Origin: JBOGJG01 sp050747825
GTDB taxonomy: Bacteria > Acidobacteriota > UBA6911 > RPQK01 > JBOGJG01
Length of the DNA: 13,815 bases
Direction of reading: 5' to 3'
Assembly (NCBI GenBank): GCA_050747825.1
Contig: JBOGJG010000001.1
Location: 1 to 13,815 of the forward strand
The translations under genes were made by a program, and so were the position numbers. Below, in pieces: positions 6,110 through 12,519 of this stretch (within the stretch, counting starts at the first letter, position 1; each line of letters opens with the position of its first letter). A model generated the notes under the pieces. It worked only from the letters and a program-made list of their open reading frames with translations. It was not told the origin of the DNA and made no database searches.

Positions 6110-7117
6110 ATGAACAAAAAATTTGGATGGATTTTCCTTTTCATCCTGGCAGCCGCCTGGGTCTTGCTTCTCAGCCCGGTTGAAGCCCAGGAGGAGAAGC
6201 AAATAGAGGAAGAAGAGGGAAAACCTCAGGGCCGCACGAGCCTGAGTGTCGAGGTCGAGCAGGTCCGGGTGGACGTCACCGTCCAGGACAAGGATGGCAA
6301 CCTGATCACCGGACTACAACAGTCCAATTTCACAGTGTATGAAGACAAGGTTCTGCAGGAAGTCACCAACTTTCAGCCTATTGAAGCTCCCATGACGGCT
6401 GTCCTGGTGACGGAATACAGCCGCGTGCTCCCCTGGGAACTCCTGTATGAGGCCTGGGTAGGCTCCCAGATCTTCATGGATCAGATGCGCAAGGAGGACT
6501 GGATCGCCGTAGTCGCTTACGACATGAAACCGGAGATCCTGGTCGATTTCACGCAAAACAAGTGGGAGGGCTACAACGCTCTGCGCCGATTGAATTTCCC
6601 CGCTTTCAGCGAAAGCAACATGTACGATACGATGTGGGACGTGCTGGACCGCGTCGAAGAACTGGACAGCCGGGTCGTCGTGGTCTTATTGAGCTCGGGG
6701 CTGGATACTTTCAGTAAGAAGAACCTGGATGAGATTCTGGACCGGGTGAAGTCAACCCACGCAGTCATTTATCCCGTCAGCCTGGGAGGCAATCTTAGGG
6801 CCCGCGCCGAGCATTACATGGGCGCTACGACCCGTATGGACCTCTACCAGGCCGACGCCGTTTTGAAGGAATTTGCTAAGCAGACCGGAGGCCATGCCTT
6901 TTTTCCCCGTTTCGTGCCTCAGGAGTATCCGGACATCTTCTCCACAATTTCCGCGCTGACCCGGCACCAGTATTCTTTGAGCTACATTCCCACCAACACC
7001 AAAGACGACGGCAAGTTCAGAAAGATAAGAGTGGAAGTGGATGCCGACATCAACGGCGACGGCAAACCGGACAAGCTCAAAGTCAACCACCGCGAAGGCT
7101 ATCAGGATCAGGGGTAA
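6110..7117 (+). CDS. VWFA-related secreted protein (acidobacterial family)
   Basis: This 335-residue product fits the acidobacterial VWFA-related family (TIGR03436 type), exported proteins of unknown role. Residues about 1-26 are a signal peptide (ends near VEAQ), followed by an acidic stretch (EEEEG). About 45-90 is the family's N-terminal beta region (VRVDVTVQDKDGNLITGL...NFTVYEDKVLQEV). About 95-285 is the von Willebrand A-like fold, with VVVVLLSSGLDTFSKKN as a core strand. LTRHQYSLSYIPTN (283-296) is the usual family ending. The MIDAS motif DxSxS is absent: the first strand reads MTAVLVTEYSR (95-105). Near the C-terminus, DINGDGKPD (313-321) resembles the calcium-binding loop of dockerin or EF-hand repeats. 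It lies alone between two minus-strand units. Confidence 0.82.
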   Translation: MNKKFGWIFLFILAAAWVLLLSPVEAQEEKQIEEEEGKPQGRTSLSVEVEQVRVDVTVQDKDGNLITGLQQSNFTVYEDKVLQEVTNFQPIEAPMTAVLVTEYSRVLPWELLYEAWVGSQIFMDQMRKEDWIAVVAYDMKPEILVDFTQNKWEGYNALRRLNFPAFSESNMYDTMWDVLDRVEELDSRVVVVLLSSGLDTFSKKNLDEILDRVKSTHAVIYPVSLGGNLRARAEHYMGATTRMDLYQADAVLKEFAKQTGGHAFFPRFVPQEYPDIFSTISALTRHQYSLSYIPTNTKDDGKFRKIRVEVDADINGDGKPDKLKVNHREGYQDQG

Positions 7118-7128
7118 ATACAGGTCTT

Positions 7129-7149
7129 CTAAGCCTCAAGCCTCAGGCC
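7129..7149. repeat. Heptamer repeats encoding the ribBA C-terminus and stop
   Basis: Three heptamers in tandem: CTAAGCC, TCAAGCC and TCAGGCC. On the minus strand they encode the last residues of RibBA (GLRLEA) and its TAG stop. The unit resembles the GGCCTCA unit at 5186-5207. The region also forms the 11-bp gap between the convergent VWFA and ribBA genes; no T-tract terminator is visible. Confidence 0.65.
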
Positions 7150-8259
7150 TTTATAGATTTCAATTGGAATCTGCTCGACGACACTAAGATCAAATCCTTC
7201 GAGTCCCACCATTTTCTTGGGATGGTTCGTCAGCAGCCGGATGTGGTGGAGTCCCAAATCGGCCAGGATCTGGGCGCCGATACCATAATCGCGAAAATTG
7301 TCGGGGTGAGGCCTGGCTTCCGGCATCTCGTCTTTATGGCGCCTGACTTCCTGAGCCAGAAGCTTTTCCTGCCCTTTAAGCCGCAGGTAAACGACGACGC
7401 CGCGTCCCTCTTTGTCGATCATCTCCAAAGAGCTTCTTAATTCCCTGCCCGACTGGCTCTTGTGGCTGAGGAAGACATCACTGAGCACTGACTCTGTCTG
7501 CACTCTCACCAGTACCGGCTCGTCTCCACCCAGGTCCCCCTTGACGAATGCTACGTGCTGGTCGCCATCCAATTCGTTTTCAAAGAGGATGAGCTGAAAG
7601 TCTCCAAAGTCGCACTGGAACGGGATCTCGTCCACTCTTTTGACAAACTTTTCAGTTTCCAGGCGGAATTTAATGAGATCGACGACCGAAATAATGCGCA
7701 AGCCCTGCTTCTTGCTGAATTCCTTTAGCTCGGGCAGGCGCGCCATGGTGCCGTCCTGGCTCATGATCTCACAGATCACTCCGGCCGGGGCCAGCCCGGC
7801 GGCGCGGGCCAGGTCTACGGCGGCTTCCGTCTGTCCGGCTCGCTTAAGGACGCCCCCTCGCCGGGCGCGCAGCGGAAAAACGTGCCCCGGGCGAACCAGG
7901 TCCTCAGGACGGCTCTTTGAATCGATGGCGGTAGCGATCGTCATGGCCCTGTCTGCCGCAGAGATGCCCGTGGAAACATGGCGGCGGGCTTCAATGCTGA
8001 TGCAGAATGCCGTGCCGTAGCGGGATTCATTCTCGGAAACCATTAAAGGAATTTTAAGTTCATCCAGGCGCTCGGGAGTCATGGGCATGCAGATCAAGCC
8101 TCGGCCATGCACAGCCATAAAGTTGATGGCCTGCGGCGTGACCTTTTCGGCGGCCATCGTCAGATCGCCTTCATTTTCGCGATGTTCTTCATCCACTACG
8201 ACAACGATCTTGCCCTCGCGGATATCCTCAATCGCGTCCCTGATGCTGTCCAGGCTCAT
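7129..8259 (-). CDS. ribBA: DHBP synthase fused to a degenerate GTP cyclohydrolase II domain (RibBX-like)
   Basis: Residues about 1-200 are 3,4-dihydroxy-2-butanone 4-phosphate synthase, which makes the four-carbon precursor of riboflavin from ribulose 5-phosphate. Seen here are DEEHRENEGD (23-32), HVSTGISAADRA (94-105), RPGHVFPLRA (123-132) and DGTMARLPEL (169-178). The residue aligned with the metal ligand H153 of E. coli RibB is Gln (Q143, in GQTEA). Residues about 208-370 resemble GTP cyclohydrolase II, but the three zinc cysteines are all Ser (S257, S268, S270, with the normal 11 and 2 spacing). The catalytic RQEGR motif reads RLKGQ (293-297). The fold motif RDYGIGAQIL remains. The second domain is thus probably catalytically dead, as in the RibBX proteins described in Proteobacteria. 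AGAGG precedes the ATG. It is the last gene of the trpS run; the stop lies in a heptamer repeat. Confidence 0.9.
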   Translation of the reverse strand: MSLDSIRDAIEDIREGKIVVVVDEEHRENEGDLTMAAEKVTPQAINFMAVHGRGLICMPMTPERLDELKIPLMVSENESRYGTAFCISIEARRHVSTGISAADRAMTIATAIDSKSRPEDLVRPGHVFPLRARRGGVLKRAGQTEAAVDLARAAGLAPAGVICEIMSQDGTMARLPELKEFSKKQGLRIISVVDLIKFRLETEKFVKRVDEIPFQCDFGDFQLILFENELDGDQHVAFVKGDLGGDEPVLVRVQTESVLSDVFLSHKSQSGRELRSSLEMIDKEGRGVVVYLRLKGQEKLLAQEVRRHKDEMPEARPHPDNFRDYGIGAQILADLGLHHIRLLTNHPKKMVGLEGFDLSVVEQIPIEIYKGLRLEA

Positions 8260-8266
8260 GGAACCT

Positions 8267-8890
8267 CTATTTTACGGGAGGAATCTCTCTCACCCAACGC
8301 AAGTCATTTTCTGGATCAGTGGATATCCTCTTTAACGTCTGACGGAAATAAGGCGTGACATACTCGATCAGAAGCGGATTGACAGGATCTTTTAGAAACA
8401 CCCACTCTCCCCTGCGGTTGTCTTTGACCCGGATAATCGGAACTTGGGCAGGTTCTTTGTCCACCACAATGTTATAGCTGCCTTCCCCCTGAACCTGTAG
8501 CTTTACGGGCTGGCTATTCAGGCGGATCTGGGCGTAGCCATCATCCAGCAGGTCCTGGTACATGGCTCGAGACAGCCAGATGGTCGTTGCTTCTTCGGAT
8601 TCCAAATCGACGCCCACTTCAAAGAGGCCGATCAGATTAAATTGATCGGCCTCGTGCACCGCCTCACGGTACAGATGGAGCGTACCCTGGTGGCTGGTCG
8701 ATTCCCATTCCAGGAAGATGTCAGGCTGGTAGCGAGCCACGCGGATAATAAAACGCTTCGCGATTTTGCCTGACACATTCTCGTAAACCAAAATCGTGCG
8801 CGGCGCGATGGAAAAGCCGGCGTTGGGCAGAGTCAGGGAGAGCAAAAGGGTAAAAAGAGCAACTACCATACTTCTAAGACCGGCGCACAT
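8267..8890 (-). CDS. Secreted protein of unknown function in the riboflavin cluster
   Basis: I do not recognise this 207-residue protein. Residues about 1-28 are a signal peptide (MCAGLRSMVVALFTLLLSLT..NAG), so it should act outside the cytoplasm. The rest looks beta-rich: IIRVARYQPDIFLEWES, FEVGVDLESEEATTIWLSR and GSYNIVVDKEPAQVPIIRV. It ends with WVFLKDPVNPLLIEY...RQTLKRI, which recalls periplasmic lipid- or ligand-binding beta proteins. It overlaps the end of ribE by 17 nt and stops 7 bp before ribBA, so it is embedded in the run. A start at 8869 (MVVALF) would avoid the overlap, but it would remove the only positive residue (R6) ahead of the hydrophobic core. No cysteine follows the signal in a lipobox. 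The role is unknown. Confidence 0.75.
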   Translation of the reverse strand: MCAGLRSMVVALFTLLLSLTLPNAGFSIAPRTILVYENVSGKIAKRFIIRVARYQPDIFLEWESTSHQGTLHLYREAVHEADQFNLIGLFEVGVDLESEEATTIWLSRAMYQDLLDDGYAQIRLNSQPVKLQVQGEGSYNIVVDKEPAQVPIIRVKDNRRGEWVFLKDPVNPLLIEYVTPYFRQTLKRISTDPENDLRWVREIPPVK

Positions 8891-9464
8891 GAGATTCGAC
8901 GTATTTGCTGATGATGTCGGCCTCCAGATTCACTCGATCGCCGACTTTTAATGACGAAAAGTTCGTCACTTCATAAGTATGCGGGATAATTGTGACTTCA
9001 AAAGAGTCGGAATTCAAGTTGGAGACGGTAAGGCTGACGCCGTTTACAGCAATGCTTCCCTTCAGGACGCAGTAGCGCAGAATCTGGCCGGAGGCATGAA
9101 AGCGGAAGATCATTGAATTCCCTTCCTGCGTGATCGAGGAAAGTTCGCCGGTCTCATCCACATGCCCCTGTACCAGGTGCCCTCCCAGAAAATCGGAAAG
9201 CCGGGCGGCCAGCTCCAGGTTGACCTGATCACCGGGTCGCCGGTCTCCCAGATTGGTCAGTCTCAATGTCTCCGGAGTCGCCGTCACCTTAAAGTAATTG
9301 CTCTCCAATTCCGTCACCGTTAAACAACAGCCGTCAATGCTGATGCTGCCTCCGATCTCCAGCTCCTGTGCGATCTTTCCAGACCCCACCTCAAATTCCG
9401 CCCCTTCCTTCGACTGTCTCTTTTGATTGATCGTGCTTTTCTCACGAATGATGCCGGTGAACAT
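8874..9464 (-). CDS. ribE: Riboflavin synthase alpha chain
   Basis: This enzyme dismutates two 6,7-dimethyl-8-ribityllumazine molecules to give riboflavin and the pyrimidinedione, the last step of the pathway. At 196 residues it has the usual two tandem lumazine-binding barrels. Domain 1 begins MFTGIIRE, the family start, and contains SIDGCCLTVTEL (42-53). The second barrel starts at GGHLVQGHVDETGEL (94-108) and contains IAVNGVSLTVSNL (138-150). KVGDRVNLEADIISKYVE (173-190) is the typical C-terminal helix that drives trimer formation. The ATG lies 2 nt after the rluB stop, so expression is likely coupled. No FMN riboswitch precedes it. The partner lumazine synthase (ribH) and ribD are not in this window. 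Confidence 0.95.
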   Translation of the reverse strand: MFTGIIREKSTINQKRQSKEGAEFEVGSGKIAQELEIGGSISIDGCCLTVTELESNYFKVTATPETLRLTNLGDRRPGDQVNLELAARLSDFLGGHLVQGHVDETGELSSITQEGNSMIFRFHASGQILRYCVLKGSIAVNGVSLTVSNLNSDSFEVTIIPHTYEVTNFSSLKVGDRVNLEADIISKYVESHVRRS

Positions 9465-9466
9465 AG

Positions 9467-10168
9467 TTAAGGCTTCTTCAACCGTTGGATTTCCTGGGGG
9501 CTGAGCTTGCGGGAGGCGCCGGGGCGGAGGCCCGCGAGGCTTACAGGGCCAATGGCGGTGCGGCGGATGCGCAGGACCGGATGTCCGATGTGCTCAAACA
9601 TATTGCGGATCTGGCGGTTTTTGCCCTGGCGCAGCCCCACTTCGTACCAGCAGTTGTTGCCTTCCTTGAGCAGCTTGATCGTGCTCGGCGCCAGTTTAAC
9701 GCCCTCCAGTCGGAACCCTTTGCGCAGCTTGTCCAACTGGTCTTCCGAAGCCTGGCCGTGCACCTTGACCTGGTAAACCTTTTCCACCTTCCCACCCTCG
9801 GTGAGCTTACGGGTCAGCTCTCCATCGTTGGTCAGGATCATCAGACCTTCGCTCTGGAAATCAAGCCGTCCCGCCGGGTAGAGCCTCCTGGATGACCTGA
9901 CATAGTCGGTGACGACTGGCCGTCTTTGCGGATCTGACACCGAGCTGAGCACCCCTCTGGGTTTGTGCAGAGCATGATATTCCAGCGGCTCGGGCCGGAT
10001 CAGCTTACCGTCCACCTTAATGTGGTCCTGCCGGGGATCGGCTCGCGTCCCCAGTTCAGTGACAATGCGGCCGTTTACGGTCACACGTCCCTCCAGGATC
10101 AGCTCCTCAGCCTTTCGGCGTGAGGCAATGCCGCCATGAGAGATAATCTTCTGAAGGCGCTCTTTCAT
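9467..10168 (-). CDS. rluB: 23S rRNA pseudouridine synthase, RsuA/RluB/E/F family
   Basis: Modifies uridine to pseudouridine in 23S rRNA (position 2605 in E. coli for RluB). Residues 1-48 form an S4 RNA-binding domain (RLQKIISHGGIASRRKAEELI). About 62-233 form the catalytic domain. YPAGRLDFQSEGLMILTNDG (97-116) contains catalytic D103, and the family motifs GKNRQIRNMFEHIGHPVLRI and RTAIGPVSL follow. The 233-residue length is normal. It sits between scpB (12 bp upstream) and ribE (2 bp downstream). The scpA-scpB-rluB order is common across bacteria and supports the RluB assignment over RsuA or RluE. Confidence 0.92.
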   Translation of the reverse strand: MKERLQKIISHGGIASRRKAEELILEGRVTVNGRIVTELGTRADPRQDHIKVDGKLIRPEPLEYHALHKPRGVLSSVSDPQRRPVVTDYVRSSRRLYPAGRLDFQSEGLMILTNDGELTRKLTEGGKVEKVYQVKVHGQASEDQLDKLRKGFRLEGVKLAPSTIKLLKEGNNCWYEVGLRQGKNRQIRNMFEHIGHPVLRIRRTAIGPVSLAGLRPGASRKLSPQEIQRLKKP

Positions 10169-10180
10169 GGGCCAGAAAAA

Positions 10181-10735
10181 TTAAAGGGCTTCAGAGAGAA
10201 TTTCTTCAAACTCCTTTAACGTCGGCAATTCAGAGAGATCATTCAGGCCGAAGTGGACCAGAAACTCCCGGGTGGTACCGTACATGATCGGACGCCCGAC
10301 GACTTTCTTACGTCCGCGGGTTTCGATCAGCTTCTTCTCCAGGAGCGTCCGGATGGTCGAAGAGTTCTTGATCCCCCGAATCGCCATGATCTCGGGCAGG
10401 GTGATCGGCTGCTTGTAAGCGATCACTGCCAGAGTTTCCAGCGCTGCTAAAGACAGTTTAGCCGATGGCCGGGTTTTCAGGTAGGAGCGGATGACCTCAT
10501 GGTACTCGGGGCGGCTGGTAATGCGGTATCCGCCGGCCACCTGGCGGATATCGACCGCCCCCTGGATGGAACTGAATGTTGAAGTCAGGGAGTCCAGACT
10601 CGCTTTGAGGTTCTCCGGCGGGATTTTCGGGAACACCTCCTGCAGATCGCTCAGCAATACGGGCTCCTGAGCTATAAAAAGAATGGCCAGAAGCTGGTTG
10701 GATAACTCGTCTCTTAGGGCCGGTAAATTCGTCAT
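10181..10735 (-). CDS. scpB: Segregation and condensation protein B
   Basis: ScpB is a dimer of winged-helix domains that binds the ScpA kleisin and helps SMC condense and segregate the chromosome. The 184-residue length is typical. The N-terminal winged helix includes LSNQLLAILFIAQEPVLLSDLQEVF (about 11-35). The second domain holds the family signature LSLAALETLAVIAYKQPITLPEI (about 95-117) and GIKNSSTIRTLLEKKLIETRGRKKVVGRPIMYGTT, with FLVHFGLNDLSELP near the C-terminus. The ATG overlaps the scpA stop in an ATGA, so the two partners are translationally coupled. Confidence 0.95.
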   Translation of the reverse strand: MTNLPALRDELSNQLLAILFIAQEPVLLSDLQEVFPKIPPENLKASLDSLTSTFSSIQGAVDIRQVAGGYRITSRPEYHEVIRSYLKTRPSAKLSLAALETLAVIAYKQPITLPEIMAIRGIKNSSTIRTLLEKKLIETRGRKKVVGRPIMYGTTREFLVHFGLNDLSELPTLKEFEEILSEAL

Positions 10736-11442
10736 GCGGCCTTCACAATTCGGATATCTTCAAATGCGCTGGTTTGAAACAGCCTCACTTCCTGGAGTTT
10801 CACCAGCTCCAGGAGCGCCAGCAGAGTCACCACCAGGTGCGCCCGCGACAGGGGGCGTTGAAGGAAGAAGGAGAAAAGGAACTCGCGCTCGAGTTGGAGC
10901 AGCCGCCGGATTTCAGCCAGCTTCTCTTCGAGAGTAACCACGTCATGCTCGATTTCAATGACAATTTGTTCCTTAAAACGTTCAACCATCTCATGAAAAG
11001 CTTTGATCAGGTCGAACACGCCGGCCGAAATGATTTCCTTTTCTTCCTCGCAGAACTCGTTTTCGCCGCGAGGCCACACCGAAAGCTCAACTGTTTCCCT
11101 GGCGTAAAGCATTTGAGCCGCCTCCTTGAACTTTTGATGCTCCACCAGTTGTTCGACCAGTTCCCGACGTGGATCCAGGGTGTCCTCATCCTGCCCCGCA
11201 TTGGGATCAGGAGGCAGCAGCGTACGCGATTTGATATAGATTAAGGTAGAGGCCATCAGCACAAATTCGCCGGCTATGGTGATATTTAAATCCTTCATCC
11301 TCTGAAGGTACTTTAAGTATTGAGCGGTTATTTGGGCGATCGGAATATTGTAAATGTCCATTTCCTCCCGGCGGATCAGATGCAGGAGGAGGTCGAGGGG
11401 ACCCTCGAAGATCTCCAGTTGAATTTTGTAGCTGTCTTCCAT
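10732..11442 (-). CDS. scpA: Segregation and condensation protein A (kleisin)
   Basis: ScpA bridges the heads of the SMC dimer. The N-terminal motif YKIQLEIFEGPLDLLLHLI, followed by EEMDIYNIPIAQITAQYL, is the family hallmark. AGEFVLMASTLIYIKSRTLLP is the SMC-neck-binding helix. The C-terminal winged helix includes LVVTLLALLELVKLQEVRLFQ. I chose the ATG at 11442 (MEDSYKIQ), which starts just before the conserved region. An in-frame GTG at 11457 would add five residues (MAGGS) encoded by the heptamer repeat, and that repeat also supplies the GGGTGG that could act as a weak ribosome-binding site. About 236 residues, normal length. The 32 bp between the trpS stop and this ATG are almost wholly repeat. 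Confidence 0.93.
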   Translation of the reverse strand: MEDSYKIQLEIFEGPLDLLLHLIRREEMDIYNIPIAQITAQYLKYLQRMKDLNITIAGEFVLMASTLIYIKSRTLLPPDPNAGQDEDTLDPRRELVEQLVEHQKFKEAAQMLYARETVELSVWPRGENEFCEEEKEIISAGVFDLIKAFHEMVERFKEQIVIEIEHDVVTLEEKLAEIRRLLQLEREFLFSFFLQRPLSRAHLVVTLLALLELVKLQEVRLFQTSAFEDIRIVKAA

Positions 11443-11447
11443 GCTGC

Positions 11448-11482
11448 CACCCGCCACCCGTCACCCGCCACCCGTCACCCGT
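11448..11482. repeat. Five exact heptamer units (CACCCGY)5 between trpS and scpA
   Basis: There are five contiguous 7-bp units, CACCCGC, CACCCGT, CACCCGC, CACCCGT and CACCCGT, and only the last base varies. Read on the minus strand the units are RCGGGTG. The trpS stop TGA (11477-11475) and the Gly codon before it lie inside the array, as does a possible GTG start for scpA. Confidence 0.9.
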
Positions 11483-12464
11483 AGTTTAGTTTCATAGCCT
11501 GACGAACTTCCTGCATGGTCTGACCGGCGATGGCACGAGCCTTGCGACTGCCTTCGATCAAGATGTCGCGAACCGTGTTGATGTCCCTCTCCAGCTCAAT
11601 GCGCTTCTCGTGAAGCGGCTCAATGCGCGGGAGCAGGTTCTTCAGCAGCAGATTCTTGCAATCCGTACAGCCAATACCGGCCGTCCGGCAACCCTGAGCC
11701 ACCCACTCCTGGCCTCCGGCGTCCGTAAAAACCTTGTGATGACTGTACACCGGACATAATTCCGGCGTCCCCGGATCGGTGCGCCGCACCCGGGCCGGAT
11801 CGGTCACCATGGTCAGCACTTTTTGCCGGATGCTCGTGGGGTCTTCCGAGAGCCGGATCTCATTTCCATAACTCTTGCTCATCTTGCGGCCGTCGGTCCC
11901 AGGCAGCCTGGGCGACCGGGTCAGTTTGGCTTGAGGCTCCGGAAAAACCGGCTCGTAGAAGTTGTTGAATCTTCTGGCGACTTCCCGGCAGAACTCGACG
12001 TGAGACACCTGGTCTTCGCCAACCGGCACTGTATCGGCTTTATAGATCAGGATGTCGGCGGCCTGAAGCAGCGGATAACCGAGAAATCCGTAAGTGGAGA
12101 GGTCTTTCTCCCGCAATTGCCGGATCTGCTCTTTGTAGGTCGGGATTCTTTCCAGCCAGGGCAAGGGCGTGATCATGGAAAAGAGGAGGTGCAGCTCCGC
12201 GTGCTCGAGAATCAGGGACTGAATCATAATGATTGATCTCTCCGGATCTACTCCTGCCGCCATCCAGTCAATTGCGATGTCCAATACATCTCCAGTGATT
12301 TTCTCGGTTGAGGAATACTCAGAGGTCAGCGCGTGCCAGTCTACAATGCCGTAGATGCAGTCATACTCATCCTGCATTTCGACCCAGTTGTCGAGAGCCC
12401 CCACAAGGTGACCCAGGTGCAGCCGGCCGGTCGGGCGCATTGCGCTGAATACTCGTCTTTTCAT
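11475..12464 (-). CDS. trpS: Tryptophanyl-tRNA synthetase with probable [4Fe-4S] motif
   Basis: Class I synthetase that charges tRNA-Trp. The 329-residue length is typical. The nucleotide-binding motif is TGRLHLGHLVG (12-22), the HIGH equivalent. The KMSKS loop is DGRKMSKSYGN (191-201). VGEDQVSHVE (148-157) is the conserved substrate-pocket region. In the C-terminal anticodon-binding domain, C237, C259, C266 and C269 form CX21CX6CX2C. I recall CX22CX6CX2C as the iron-sulfur ligand set of Thermotoga maritima TrpRS, at almost the same residue numbers. The ATG follows a TATAAT box by 7 nt with no Shine-Dalgarno sequence, which suggests leaderless translation. It heads the seven-gene minus-strand run, and its stop lies in the CACCCGY array. 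Confidence 0.96.
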   Translation of the reverse strand: MKRRVFSAMRPTGRLHLGHLVGALDNWVEMQDEYDCIYGIVDWHALTSEYSSTEKITGDVLDIAIDWMAAGVDPERSIIMIQSLILEHAELHLLFSMITPLPWLERIPTYKEQIRQLREKDLSTYGFLGYPLLQAADILIYKADTVPVGEDQVSHVEFCREVARRFNNFYEPVFPEPQAKLTRSPRLPGTDGRKMSKSYGNEIRLSEDPTSIRQKVLTMVTDPARVRRTDPGTPELCPVYSHHKVFTDAGGQEWVAQGCRTAGIGCTDCKNLLLKNLLPRIEPLHEKRIELERDINTVRDILIEGSRKARAIAGQTMQEVRQAMKLNYG

Positions 12465-12471
12465 CCGGGTG

Positions 12472-12500
12472 ATTATAGGGTAAAAATGTGAGTCAAACCT
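12472..12500 (-). promoter_or_regulatory. Predicted promoter of the trpS-scpAB-rluB-rib run
   Basis: On the minus strand a perfect TATAAT spans 12477-12472. At 17 bp spacing the -35 position reads AGGTTT (12500-12495), a poor match. TTGACT at 12496-12491 is closer to consensus but leaves only 13 bp of spacing. The ATG begins at 12464, 7 nt after the box, so the transcript would start at or next to the first codon. Confidence 0.5.
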
Positions 12501-12502
12501 GT

Positions 12503-12510
12503 AAGGAGGA
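12503..12510 (+). promoter_or_regulatory. Strong Shine-Dalgarno sequence of the methyltransferase gene
   Basis: AAGGAGGA lies 9 nt before the ATG at 12520 and fixes that start. It is the strongest ribosome-binding site in the window and contrasts with the divergent trpS, which has none. The 55-bp divergent spacer must hold promoters for both genes; on the plus strand I see no convincing -35/-10 pair. Confidence 0.7.
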
Positions 12511-12519
12511 CATTGCGAG

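Noticed and set aside
8874..9480. FMN riboswitch ahead of the riboflavin genes
   Set aside because: Only 2 bp separate rluB and ribE, and no RFN-like conserved sequence is visible upstream of any rib gene in the window.
10774..11244. Long plus-strand ORF opposite scpA (156 residues), and similar ones opposite larE, ribBA and trpS
   Set aside because: They are mirror frames of well-supported minus-strand genes, with no recognisable domain and no ribosome-binding site.
11448..11482. Repeat array as a CRISPR
   Set aside because: Units are contiguous 7-mers with no spacers, and no cas genes are present.
12491..12496. TTGACT (minus strand) as the -35 box of trpS
   Set aside because: Spacing to TATAAT is only 13 bp, outside the usual range, so it was not used in the promoter call.
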